In this document: in pieces, positions 1 to 12,222 of the stretch
Layout of the letters: each line of letters begins with the position of its first letter
Numbering within the stretch: position 1 is the stretch's first letter
Assembly (NCBI GenBank): GCA_005408345.1
Contig: SEMN01000222.1
Location: 632,001-696,000 of the forward strand
Direction of reading: 5' to 3'
Source of the DNA: Macquaria australasica
Taxonomy: Eukaryota > Chordata > Actinopteri > Centrarchiformes > Percichthyidae
Length of the DNA stretch: 64,000 bases
Program-made: the position numbers and the translations under genes
The notes under the pieces: model-generated
The model's database searches: none
What the model saw: the letters and a program-made list of their open reading frames with translations, nothing else
Told to the model about the DNA's origin: nothing

Positions 1-126
1 ACAAACACTGTGAAATTTTTGTATGCAACTGCACTCCCTGTACCAGACTCTTAATTCATTTGGGCATAAAATATGACACGGTCCTAACAAAAAAACCTGC
101 ATTTTTCCTCCTCTTTCCATTTCCAG

Positions 127-3100
127 TGCCATGGTCTGTGGGACGAGGACGAGCCCAAAGAAAAGAGAGAGCCCTCTCGTCAGAGCGAGTCAGAGGGCGA
201 GGGAAGGGACAAGGAGGAGAGTGAGAAGGAGTCTGAACCCACCTCCTCACTGTTCAGTGAGAGGAGAGGCTCCACTCATACTTTGAGATCTATAAACTTT
301 GGGACCTCCATTGATTCAGGACATGTCCAGGTGCACTCCCCGCAACCGCAGACCTACCAGCGTCGCAAGAGCTCCAGCGGAGGCTCGCACATCTCTCACC
401 GATCCCTCCACTCCTCTGCGAGGTCTAAGAGAGGTGAAGATCCTTGTCTATTGTCAGTTTCCTACTACTAACTAGACAACTGGTCCAAAACATGAGACTG
501 ATTAGGGAAAGTCAACAATTACCCCTCTTCCCTTTAAAAAAAACAGCCTTGAGAATAATGTGTAATTTTGTAGTAAACATAACCGTAACTCTTTTAACAA
601 TCATAACCATAACAACAATAATAAATAGAAGGAATCCTCTGGGCTTGTATCACTAAAAACACTATTTGTTGTGGTGTCTAGCCTTGACCCTTGGATCAGG
701 TCTCTGTGTTTGTGGATCTCAGGCTGTTATCAGGGACTCAGTGCCTCGTCACGGTTCATTTACAACTCGAAATGTCTCGTTTCCACAGGAAGCACCGCTT
801 CCCACAACAGCAGCCACAAGGATGGCAGTGAGGCCAGCGTCCATCAGAAGACCCGCAAACAGATGATCATGGAGAAGCTGAGGGAGCAGCTCCTCAAAGG
901 AAAAGCTTTCATCATAAAGCGGTACAATGAAGCATAGCTGGTTCATATAAGTTGAGGCAGCTGTGTGTTTTTTTTATCTCTTAATCTTCACCCATGGCTG
1001 CTTACTGGCCAACAGTCAGGACTGTAATTATACAAGGAAGTGTGTCATTTTAGGAGGGCATTGATGAGAAGTATTCTAGACGAATAATGGAGGATGCACT
1101 GTGGAAAAACATATCAGTGATACAGCAGCTAAAACCTTTCAGTGGTCTAAATTTAGACCTTTAATTACAGCATTCCCGTTAGGCCAGTCAGTGTAATTTT
1201 TGTAAGTGCTGTTATTGTTATTGTTCTAAATTTAATCACAGTAGAACAAGTGGTTTCTGGGACATTATGTCTAGAACAGTAACTGAAACACAAAAAGACG
1301 ACACTTCAGTCATTTACCTTTTCTCAAAATAAGACCAGTGGTGTTGGGACAACTCACCTGTTGTTTCTTTAACTTTTATTTAACCGTCAAAGCCTCACTG
1401 AGATTAAATATCTCTGGTTCAAGAATGTCCTGGCCAAGATGGGCAGCAGTGACCATGAGTTACAGACAGCACAAGACAGAGAATATAAAATATGCAGTAA
1501 GAGGATCTGAAGCTGCAGGATCAGTGACATCTTTTAAATCACTCCTCAAAACATACCTTTTAAAAAAAGCATTTTATTAATACTAGCATACCGTTTTATT
1601 TCCAACATGTCTTACCTGTTTTAATATTATTGTTATTGTTTTATCTTATATTATTGTTGTGTATTTTTTCCAATTTATTATTGTATTATTTTTAATTGTC
1701 TGATTTAATGTGCCTAATTGCAGTTCTGACACATTTTAATCCTGGTTCAACCATGTAAAGCACTTTGTTACTTTATTTTGAAAAGTAAAACCAGAATTTA
1801 AGGAATTGCATGAATAATATTTCTAATACACAAATTTCATCCTAAAAATAGCCTAAATGGTGCCTTAAGACATCCCAAAGGCTGTCGTGAACCATAAAAA
1901 TAACTGAGATTAATTCAAAACAATAACTTAATGAGACGATTTTAAAATACCCCAAAACTACCCTTATTATGTATAAACTTTATTTATTTTGACCTATTTT
2001 CTTTCTGTTTTTTAATGATCCTTTTGTTTGTCTGTGCTCTGTGTGCCTTGGCTGTCCTAAGCTGCTTGTCATGTATTATCTGACGCGACATTATATATGA
2101 CATCCCAAGTTCAAAAGCATATTTCATAATTGAAAAGCCTAGCAGCTTTTTTTTTGCCTTGAGGTTTGTCCTTTGTTCTGTCCTAAGCAATTAACAGTTG
2201 TTGAATCAGTATTGTTATAATGAAAGCATTGTCATTTTTAGTCTTAAATCAGTGTATTATTACTCATGACAATTTCATGGAAAAAATGTTTGTCACATGA
2301 GTTTATTTGAGCAACAAACTTTTAGGGCTATTGAATGTATCACCCTGTTGTGAAAACTAAAATAAAACAATTTTGTTTTTTAAAATGCCCCAAAATGTTG
2401 GCAGCCAGAAGAAAAAGCACCCAGTTTATATAAACATAAAAGCTCTTTAACCCAGTTCAGTGCCGACTTTAGGAACTCCTGGGAATGAAGAGCATAGCTG
2501 CTGACAGACTTTACAGACTGTTTAAGTGAGGGTTGACAACAACAGCACAAGACCCACCTGGACCGTTTTCACCACCTGTTTAATTACTCACAATAACTTT
2601 GTTTCTTTTTATGGTTGTTTTTATCAACTCATGTCCTTTGCAGGTTCATGGAGATCTACCTTCCCATGAGGCAGTTCTTCTACAACTTGATCCACCCGGA
2701 GTACAGCGCGGTCACAGACGTCTATGTGCTGATGTTCCTTGCTGACACGGTTGACTTCATCATCATTGTGTTTGGATTCTGGGCGTTTGGTGTAGGTTTT
2801 AAAATTAGATTTAGATTCAATTTTTTTTTCTCACCTGAATCCATAAAGAAAATCTGACTTCTGTATGTATGTATATCCCTTCTAGAAACACTCAGCTGCA
2901 GACATCACGTCGTCTCTGTCGGAGGATCAGGTGCCGGGACCTTTCCTGGTCATGGTCCTGATCCAGTTTGGGACCATGGTGGTGGACCGTGCCCTCTACC
3001 TCAGGAAGTCCGTCATGGGCAAGGTCATCTTCCAGGTCATCCTGCTCTTTGGCATCCACTTCTGGATGTTCTTTATCCTGCCGGGAGTCACAGAAAAGTA

Positions 3101-6100
3101 AGAACTCAAGATTACTTCACATTAGATATGTTCGGTATTTAATCTAAAGTCATTACGTGTCCTGATTAATTTGAATAAAGTTCAATATTTTGAGGTGCCC
3201 TGGTGACAAAATGTGTGTGTCATAGTATCCTGGGTTTAAAATACGGCTTAGGATCTTTGATGCATTCATCTCTCTCTTCTGTTATTACTATTCAGATAAA
3301 GAAAAACATGTTTAAAAGATATTCTGCATTAATACCAAGTTTGATTATGAATGTTTTACAGCTGAAATTAATTTTTTTACTTTGCTTTGCAGTCAAGTTA
3401 TTTTGTTTGCAAAGCTTAAAAAAATCTGAGTATTTGAGAGTCTTTGTGCTGCCTATAAATAAAAGACCCGCAAATAAATACTTCAATTTTACAAATGGTC
3501 TCGCTTCTCTTCCCCTCACAGGCGTTTCAGCGCAAACATAGTCGCTCAGATGTGGTATTTTGTCAAGTGCATCTACTTTGGGCTGTCAGCCTATCAGATC
3601 CGCTGTGGTTATCCCACCCGTGTTTTGGGAAACTTCCTCACCAAGAGCTACAATTATGTCAACCTCTTCCTGTTTCAAGGGTGAGTTATGCTGGGAAAGT
3701 ATTATGTCTTCCAGCTGGGCAAACAGGTCCGAGGCTCTGGTCATGTCGGGGTTCACAACTAGCTGCTGTTGCAAGAATGGAGGGAGACAGACAAGATTGT
3801 ACCTGGAGTTATATGTTTCAAAAATGTGTAAACACGATATTTGTTAAAGGGGACGGAACATTTCCAGCTTCTCAAATGTGAGGATTTGCTACTTGTCTCT
3901 GTTTTATATCATTGTAAATTGTATGTCTTTTGGTTTTGGTTTGTTAGCCAGATAAAACAAGAAATTTACAGACAGAATTTTAAAAAACTTTCTGACATGT
4001 TGTAGACTAAACGTATAATTGATGAAATAGCTAATGAAAATAATCATTAGTTGAAACCCTAGTCATGCCATGTTGTATGTTATGTAATGTTCATTATTAA
4101 TTTGATGAATTTTAGATTTGGTAACCACACATGCACTTACTAGATTATTCGATTTCTGTTAAAGTAAAAAGAAGTTCTCTCCAGCATATATCATTTATTA
4201 TTATCTTTGGTTTTTATTAATTCCACAGACCATTGTGTTTTCTACCATTTTTAACCAGCTTTGTGCTTGAACTTCTGCACGATTATGTAAAGGCTGTTAA
4301 GTGATATTAATGAAACAATTTGTAGTGGTCGCCAGTAGTTGTCAGTGTTGTTCAGTCATATCACTCTTAAATCATTTTTTAATATACAGAATATAAGTGC
4401 TCACAAACCCACAAAAGTGTGGTTTTTTTAGTATTTTGTTTGTTATTATTATAAACACTAAATCATAATGTCAAAACATGTATAGCAATGACCAAAAACG
4501 TGCTTATAGCTTATATTGCCTGCCCTTCTCTTGGACAAAATTCATGAGCATGATTTTCTGAATAAATATATTGAATCTGATTTTATTCAAGTCTCATATT
4601 TTGTCAGAATAACTAAGATTTGTCTGTGGTTTCTAGTTTTCGCCTGGTGCCGTTTCTGACGGAGCTGCGAGCCGTGATGGACTGGGTTTGGACCGATACC
4701 TCGCTGTCTCTGTCTAGCTGGATCTGTGTGGAGGACATCTACGCTCACATCTTCATCCTCAAATGCTGGAGAGAGTCTGAGAAGGTGTTGTAGCATCAGT
4801 CACTTTCAGTGCCAAAGTCTGTCATGTTGGAATTCATTTTTTTAAATTGAAGATTAAATTTGCACCTGCACTGGCTCAGCTCTCACTTTCTGCCATGAAC
4901 TAAATAATATAACTATATAATATATAACAAGGATGTATTGTGTCTGTGGTTCCCAATATTCCCAAAAGTGCACTAAAGATATTTTCTTCTTCTATGGCTC
5001 ACTATAGTAAACAATGCACTCTTGCAGTCTGCAAGTACCCCCTGTCTTGTTTTTTGTTCCACCTTTACTTTTATAACCCTGATCCAATTAGTTACAAAAA
5101 AATAGTCCAGGCATAGACAACATGTAGCCATTACCACTGCATCAGGTCTGCTGGAGCAAAGATGGAAAAAAGGTTCATGAGGACTGCCTACGGAAAAACT
5201 GCTGATTTGTCCAGGTCAAATAATACATCTCATTGTCCTTTATCTCATCCTTCTGCAGAGGTATCCCCAGCCGCGAGGCCAGAAGAAGAAGAAGGTGGTG
5301 AAGTACGGGATGGGAGGGATGATTGTAGCGCTGCTGATCTGTATCGTCTGGTTCCCGCTGCTCTTCATGTCCCTCGTTAAGTCTGTAGCTGGAGTCGTCA
5401 ACCCACCGCTGGATGTTTCGTTTAAAATCACCCTGGCCGGCTTTCAGGTGTGGTTTCTTTTATCAAATCATTTGAGCCAAAACAAGCTTGCCAAGTGCTT
5501 TATTGAGAAACAAAGACCAAACAGAAATAACAAAGAGAGACCAAAGAGATGCTCTGCCCAAAGCCAAATCCTTTCGCAATGAAATGAAATCCTGCCTCCT
5601 TTGAGTAGAGTTCAAGTAGATCTCTATGAAGTAAATAAATCCGTGATTCATTCAATTTTCATTCATATTTTCTAGGTTGTGTGAGTATTTTGGCTGCAGG
5701 GTTTTGATTGTGTATCTTTGATTGTGTATCTGGGAAAGACTCGGTGCAATTACTGAAACAGAAAACAGAGATCCATTTCTCCAGCAACAAAACTGAAGAA
5801 ACAAGTACCTAATTCACAAACATTATAAGTGTTTTCAGCCTTAACAAGACTTTTCATTTTCAAATTAAATGTCCTCTCTCTCACAGCCCATCTTTACCAT
5901 GAGCGCTCAGCAAAAACAACTGCAGAATGTGACAGCAGCTGAGTTTGAAAAATTTGTGAAGGGATATTTTGGTAAAGATGTAAGTACAAGAAATTAAATG
6001 CAAATACAAGATGTCAGTCGTTGTGTTTATAATGTTGTATAATTCACTGTGTTGAAAAAGAGTTTTGGAGATTACACTGATTACATAATCCGGGTTGCTT

Positions 6101-7589
6101 TTTCTCTAAGGCCAGGCAGTAAATATACACCAGAGAAGATAATGCGTTGCTTTTCGTATTCCCCAGAGGATGTAGATTGTGTTGGTATTAACCTAATTTA
6201 ACTTTTAAACCCTTTGTAAACCAATTTTCAAAGTCTCTATGTGTAGGATTTAAAAATGTCCATCTTTGGTGCTGTCTAGTTGTTGTATCAAAAAAGACAC
6301 TGTGGCAGACAGCGATGTACTCAGTGCTTTGAGCTACATGCTAACATTAGCATGCTAACGTGCTCACAAATGTTAACGTGCTGATGTTTAGCAGGTAATG
6401 TTTATCATGTTTACCCCTCAAAGTTTAGCATGTTAGCATTCTCACATTTGTCAACCTGCTAATTAGCGGCAAACATAAACTACCTTCTTCTCGATTGATC
6501 CATCATTTGTTTACTCTCTAAAATGTTAGAATATAATGAAAAATACCTTTCACTATTTCCTAAAGCCCAAGGAGATGGAATCAGGCGCTAGTTTTTTTTC
6601 TAACAACAGACCCAAAAAAAGAAAAGGGGTTTTCGTTTATTATCACATAGGACAAAGAAAAGGGAATGCTCAGTATTTTTGCTTGACAAATTACTTGAAT
6701 GATTAATTGATTATTAAAGTACTTGCCATTTTATTTTTCTGTCAGTTGTCTCAGTTAATCATCTAATTAATTCTGTAAACAAAGTGTCTGACAAATTGAA
6801 AATCTGACCTGATGCTGCCTCTGGCTATCACCAAAGTTGTTACAATTCATCCTCTGAGGAACATGGAGGTCTGTAACCACAAAACCACAATATGTCAAGG
6901 GATCACCAAAGTCAGTAGACTGCATCCTCTGGGGACCATGAATGTGTCAAATTTAATGTCAATCCACATAATAGTTGTTGAGATATTTCACTCTGAACCA
7001 AAGTGGAGGGCCGACCAACATTGCCCTCCTTAGAGCAGCTTCGCTAGGTTGGCTACGAAGTGTATGCACAGTGGCTTTAACCTAGACATCTTTAAATAAT
7101 TTAATTTTAAATGACTAATTAATATGAAATGGCTCAGTTACAGTCTTTTACTACTATGTGGTTTCGTGCTGCGGTTAGGAAGCCTTGCAGTGGCTGGAGG
7201 GCTACATGCCAGAGGACCTGATCATCGCAGATCTGAAAGGCAGCTCCAACTCTCTGTGGACCATCAGTCCACCCAGCAGAAAAAACCTGATCGATATGTT
7301 GGCCACAGAGGAGGAATTCCCCATCACTGTGTCCTGGTCCGTGCAAAGGTACGCAATGACAAAATGTTCTCAAATATCCCTTCACCATGTGCGCCTGTAT
7401 CTTAACTGTGTGACAGTTAGTGATGGTGGCCATTTTAGAAAGTGGAGGAATTAAATCTATAGTCAGTGATCATCACAAAGTACAACAAAAAAGGGAAATA
7501 TTTTTTAATGCCTCTCCCCCTGTTAAAACATCTTCCAAGAACACATGTACAAAACCAAAAGAAAGACATTAATAATAACACACACACAC

Positions 7590-7642
<53 letters not shown>

Positions 7643-10600
7643 CATCATACAAGTTTTAAAAAATCAGTTTCTGTTTAGTCATACTAAACAATGTATTATT
7701 GTGTGGTTCCCAGTATAAAGGATAATAGAAAACAAATATTTATTCTACATCATGTATACTTGTGTTTTTCTATAAATGTGGGTAAACCGTAAAACATAAA
7801 CAGAAAGTTAAAGTTAAAATGAGTCAGGAGGGTTGATCTGTTGCACCTAATGAACAAAGTGGTTCAGATTTTTAAACAGAAAAGTATGGTTTAGTTAGCT
7901 TTTCTTCAAGTTTTTACAAGTTTATGTAGGACTATAGATGTTTTCATTGCAGACTTTTTTGACTTGACTTGTCGCAGAAAAAGCACAGTTTAAAAATCTT
8001 TAAAATTAATTTCTGTATGTTTTTCCTCTTGTTGTGATCTCAGAAACCTCAGTCTTGGTGCCAAGGCTGAGATAGCGTCTGGAAAACACGCGACATCTCT
8101 ACTCAATGGAACAAAGCAGGACCTCATAAATCTCCTGAATGGGACAGGAAACATCTCACAAGTGTGAGTACATCAGCTGCTTACTCTCTTCTTTGCACTT
8201 TTTCCACAGTGATGTGATAATCAGGAGCTAGAGATACTTTCCTCCTCTGCAACTTAAAACATGTGGACATGTTTCCATTTAAATAAAGCGTTTTATTTTC
8301 AGAAGTATATCTAGTATAACGTACTAGATATACTCTAAAATAACGTACTGCGTGTTTGACTTATTGAATTATCTATCATTCATTAGATTATGCTCAAATT
8401 AAATGAGTCCTTGTGTGATAATAATTTATCTACAAAAATACAACTTATGCGTGCACACAAAATGTCCCATCATGGGTTTACAATTGAGACACAAATATAA
8501 TGCCACACCTCAGTCGTCTTTGCACAGTTTAGAGATCACAGAGCACAGAGATTTTTATCAGAGGTGGTGCTTAACATTTTATAGCTGATTACCAACGTTG
8601 AGGCGGTACTAAAATGTATGTAGATTATTAGTGATACAATCTACTTTCCAGGATCTGCACTATACAGCGCTGTGGTAATGTTAACAGAGAGAAAGTGCGT
8701 TGGAGTTAAACATCAAAAGTGCTGCATGCTTAAGGAATCGTTCGACATTTTGGAAAATACCCGCTCCCGCACAGCCCATAGACTTTACATCGCTTTTCTC
8801 AGCTCGAGGAAAGTTTTGCAAATATAAAACCTCCATGAATCACAAATTCATAATAGAAAGAGTCATAGTTGACCTTGTTTGCAGTTCGAGGGGTCCTGTC
8901 AGCAGTTTTACAGACGTCTCTTTTATAATGGTGGCCTATGGGGAAAATGCTTTTTGGGCTGCAAGGGAATTTTTTGCTGCAATACCGCGAGTGGCCACTG
9001 GAAAAAAATTGGAAGCAAGGCTGAGTGGCGCCGCCGTATCCAGTTCATATAATGCATCCATGCTCTAGCTCCATACCATACCATCACCTACAGACCTGAG
9101 CAGTATCGGTCTTCTCATCTCCCATCTCATATCCATCTGGAGGAACTACTTTCTGAACATCACAGATTCTTGTAGTGAATACACAACCTGTACTTTGATA
9201 GACCATTAAACAGGACAACAATGAATATGAGAGCTACAGTATACCATAATATAAAACCCTGAGCCAGTCTTTTAACACTTATTTTTCATTGTTATGCTCC
9301 AACATACTGAGAAACTAAGGAACACAAACTGTGTTTTGCTGCAGTAACAGCCTCTCTTCCTCTGCAGGATCCTAACAAACATCCTCCCTCGTTATATTCG
9401 AGCCCCCAGTGACTCAGATGCCAAGCCTGTGGATATCCTTCATGAAGGTGAACGTCACCATCTTCATCACTGTATAGATTGGACTGACTTTTTGCGTAGT
9501 TGTTACCTGATTTGGCGACAGCAAAGGAAACTTAGCTTTGAGTCATCTTTGTACATTTATTTAAAGCCAATATGTTTAGAATTTTACCATTTCTGACGTA
9601 CATATCATAATAATTTAAAAGATGTGAATATCACCATAAAATCCTACACAGTGGCTTTAAAGAAATAGTTCTTTTGTTATAAAGTAGAATTCAGACTTTA
9701 TTTATGTATTTAAATTTCCCATTTATATTTGATTATATACTTTCCCCTGTTTACTGACAATGTTTTGTTACTGGGGATGGGAATAAAGTTTTACTCTGAT
9801 TAAATTATGTAATCTCATTCTTCATCTTTGTAGACAAAAAGATGTTGAACATCATTTTGACCTTGAAGCAAGCTCAGAATGGCTTGGATCAGATCCAGGA
9901 GTGGTGGATCGTCAACCAGACAAAGCCCGGCCCGATACAGAAGAGGGGTCCAAACCTTGAAGCAGGCATGGAGGTCTACATCTTCAGCGACCAAGTCAGC
10001 CCGCCCAGTTTGGGCTTTCTGGCTGGATATGGGTACGTGCTGCTTTGGTGTTTCAGTGAAATGTCTGTGTTTACATTCAGGAAATGTTTTACATTTTAGT
10101 CATGAGCTGATGCTGTAATCCAAAGCTGTACAACCAGTGAGCATCTAGGAGTTTTATTCCCATGGTGATTTGAACTTGATTCCCAACCAAGGGGTCACAG
10201 GGTGATTAACAGGACAGGAAAGCAGCTAAACAAAATCATGTTTTGTATATTATTTTGGGGATCTTTGTTTTGTTTTTTTCTTGTAATCACTGGAAAAATT
10301 TTGCATCTTCAGGCCCCTGCAAAGTATTCAAATAAAACAATTTGAATCTTTTCTTGAACACACTGACAAACTGTGATGAGTTGTTGCAAGTAGATAAAGC
10401 TTCATTTTTAAGGGATCACAAGCTAAAATCTTACCTCATTTTAAAGCTTGGCATGTATAAAGAAAACACAGACTTCAGATTTTCTTTTAATCCAGGTATA
10501 AGATAAGATAAAATAAAATAATCCTTTATTAATCCCACAGCGGGGGATTTGCAGTGTTACAGCAGCGAAGGGGATAGTGCAATAGCAAGAAGCATAAGTA

Positions 10601-12222
10601 AAAAGCAAGATATAATAAATAAAAACAATTTATAATTTACAAATTTGCATCTTGTCAGTAAACAGACTAACTATGTGAGCTTCACCAAGCTTTTGTAAGC
10701 AAATTATCAGCCTCTTGCTCTTTTACACTTACTGTCCTGTTGTTCTGTCAGCACATGTGAACCACAGTAACAGGACCTGCTCGAAACATGCAGTGACAAC
10801 CCAACATGACTCTAGTTCCAAAGCAGATGAGCTGTTGAGGGAAGTTTAAAAAACGTGGTGTGGTTGGCAGATCTTCTTCATCTCACACAGACGGAGACAA
10901 AATTCCAAAGATTAACTAAGTGACGCAACTGAAACAACTGCAATGACGAGGATGAAGGCAAAAAGCTACCAAATATTTCACTGGCCCTTGTGCAAACTAC
11001 TATTTCACAGGTCGATAATGAACCTCGATCCTTTTAGGTTTATGGTCAGATAATTAATATAATATAATTAAAATGAATCAACAGTGGAGTACTTTTCTAA
11101 CCTTTTCTACCTGTAACTATAACAGATCACACATGGACAGTAGGTGTCTTATGTCTCCTGTTCATGTGAGAGACAAAAAACAAAGGGACTTCCGGTGGCA
11201 CAGCACACGACATGGCAGCGTAAAATACTAGCTCCCTCTAATTGGTCTAAATGATCCCCCCAAAATTCAAGAAATGTCAAACCTAAAGACGTGAACATTT
11301 AAGAATGTGCGGGGGAGGCAAACACCGAAATTGCAAGAGTATTAAAAGCCAGGAGAATAACTCAGAACTGACCGAAATAGAAGATGGCGAGAGCGAGGAA
11401 AATGGCGATGCAAAGTCCCAACAGGATCAAGCTGAAACAATTAGCAAGGCGCTAGCTAGCATCAGCAACGAAATACACAGACTCAAACGAGAGATGAAGG
11501 ACAGCCTATCGGCATTTAAAGATGAATTCAAGACGGAGGTAAAACAGGAGTTTGCCAGCTTCAAGGAAGAAATCAACCGCAAACAGTCGAAAAACATAAA
11601 GGACCAGTTAATAAGTTGGACTAATTGGGGTATGAAATGAACTGGAAACAGACGAGGTAGATTTAGAGAAATTAGAAGCACCAACAAATCTAAATAGTAA
11701 CATGTTTTATCACAAAATAACCTTATGTTATGTGCTGGGACCAGTCAAAGAGGATCTAATGGCGGAGATTTCCGTTAACTCTTTCTAACGATGCCTGTAG
11801 GGGTCTCCTGTTGGATTAACAGTTTGAGAGATGTACCCTGTAGTTGCGACATCTCCTGTCGGTGCAAATGTCACAGCCTTTGCTTGCCATCTACTAGCTA
11901 GAGAAGTAACATTTTAAGAAATCCAGACTCTATAGAGACTCTAATTTCCTTTCTCCCTTTCCTGTCTAGGATCATGGGCTTGTATGCCTCTGTGGTTCTG
12001 GTCATCGGCAAGTTCGTGCGCGAGTTTTTCAGCGGCATTTCCCACACCATCATGTTCGAGGAGCTGCCCAACGTGGACCGCATCCTCAAGCTTTGCACTG
12101 ACATCTTCCTGGTCCGAGAGACAGGGGAGCTGGACCTGGAGGAGGACATGTACGCCAAACTCATCTTCCTGTACCGCTCACCAGAGACTATGATCAAGTG
12201 GACCCGAGAGAAAACTCAGTGA
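127..12222 (+). CDS. piezo2: Piezo-type mechanosensitive ion channel, C-terminal 736 residues (13 exons); 5' part outside window
   Basis: Pore-forming subunit of a trimeric, force-gated cation channel of the plasma membrane; PIEZO2 serves touch and proprioception. Exons: 127-433, 789-921, 2644-2791, 2886-3097, 3522-3680, 4637-4784, 5259-5447, 5887-5979, 7179-7348, 8044-8163, 9368-9447, 9834-10032, 11970-12222. They total 2211 nt, in frame throughout with GT/AG introns. Exon 1 here encodes a Ser/Arg-rich cytoplasmic linker starting CHGLWDEDE. The next exons encode the last blade helices (YLPMRQFFYNLIHPEYSAVT), then the YPQPRGQKKKKVVKYGMGG segment before the outer helix, the extracellular cap, the inner pore helix (GFLAGYGIMGLYASVVLVIG) and the C-terminal domain ending SPETMIKWTREKTQ. 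The membrane and pore segments match vertebrate PIEZO2 from memory; the cap is much more divergent. The EKTQ end and napg as tail-to-tail neighbour favour piezo2 over piezo1. Which teleost duplicate it is cannot be told. The upstream coding part is missing only because of the window edge. Confidence 0.96.
434..2643 (+). other. piezo2 introns around the small exon 789-921
   Basis: Intron 434-788 holds nothing I recognise. Intron 922-2643 holds a retroelement 3' remnant (listed separately) and AT-rich unique-looking sequence. Reading through the donor at 922 meets a stop codon within a few residues, so retaining this intron would truncate the channel. No alternative exon with good splice sites was seen. 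Confidence 0.6.
1480..1795 (+). repeat. Non-LTR retrotransposon 3'-end remnant
   Basis: A short reading frame ends with SFKSLLKTYLLKKAF (about 1530-1575). This resembles the C-terminus of teleost LINE reverse-transcriptase ORFs, which often end in a FKSxLKTxLFxxAF-like peptide. It is followed by an AT-rich tail with TGTAAAGCACTTTGTTAC at 1756-1773, a common 3'-UTR motif of such elements. The upstream part of the element is missing. The family is not assigned. Confidence 0.45.
3681..4636 (+). other. piezo2 intron with an ATTAATCG-family repeat
   Basis: About 3865-4065 is a plus-oriented partial copy of the hAT-like ATTAATCG family. It shows AGCTTCTCAAATGTGAGGAT, an ATATCATTGTAAATTG block and the closing AATAATCATTAGTTG before a degraded GCAGCCCTA-type end. 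The rest of the intron (4070-4636) is AT-rich, with no feature seen. Confidence 0.6.
5980..7178 (+). repeat. Teleost GCTAACATGCT-family repeat, interrupted by another repeat
   Basis: At 6330-6480 the sequence alternates TTAGCATGCTAAC and GCTGATGTTTAGCAGGTA motifs. The same family resumes at about 6788 with GACAAATTGAAAATCTGACC, TCACCAAAGT and ACAATTCATCCTCTG, and continues to about 7025 (TGTTGAGATATTTCACTCTG). Between them, about 6515-6785, lies a minus-oriented ATTAATCG-family copy, so the older element was split by the younger one. These repeats account for the short reading frames in this intron. Confidence 0.65.
7578..7638. repeat. (CA)n(TA)n(TG)n compound microsatellite
   Basis: A short CA run passes through TATATA into about 19 TG units, giving a self-complementary core of alternating purine and pyrimidine. 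It lies in the intron between piezo2 exons ending at 7348 and starting at 8044. The rest of that intron is AT-rich and shows nothing else. Confidence 0.95.
8164..9367 (+). other. piezo2 intron with diverged interspersed repeats
   Basis: At 8725-8765 is a GGAATCGTTCGACATTTTGG motif, a diverged relative of a frequent teleost repeat (a fragment of the same kind is near 42880). At 8800-9070 is a second repeat-like block with CGAGTGGCCACTGG and GGCGCCGCCGTATCC, which produces a spurious 122-codon reading frame. Nothing conserved was seen in 9070-9360. Confidence 0.4.
10033..11187 (+). other. Last piezo2 intron, repeat-rich 5' half
   Basis: About 10180-10435 shares blocks with a repeat at 54085-54900: GGGTCAC, AAGTATTCAAAT, and TGCAAGTAGA followed by GCTTCATTTT. 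About 10495-10640 begins AAGATAAGATAAAATAAAAT and reads ATCCTTTATTAATCCCACAG, typical of the 3' tail of teleost non-LTR elements with a simple-repeat end. The remainder to 11187 shows no feature. Confidence 0.45.
11188..11700 (+). mobile_element. L1-type LINE fragment: 5' leader and start of ORF1
   Basis: The leader GACTTCCGGTGGCACAGCAC at 11188 resembles teleost L1 5' ends. It is followed by a 111-codon reading frame, 11305-11640. The translated product is charged and predicted coiled-coil (EMKDSLSAFKDEFKTEVKQE about residues 64-83), as in the N-terminal half of L1 ORF1 proteins. The frame then stops, and there is no RRM/CTD or ORF2, so the copy is broken and non-coding. It lies in the sense direction within the last piezo2 intron. 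Its 3' limit is uncertain. Confidence 0.6.

Noticed and set aside
3203..3541. 112-codon frame overlapping a piezo2 acceptor
   Set aside because: It is mostly intron sequence read through into the exon in the wrong frame; the piezo2 frame is a different one.
8700..9068. 122-codon frame in a piezo2 intron
   Set aside because: It falls within repeat-like sequence and translates to nothing recognisable.
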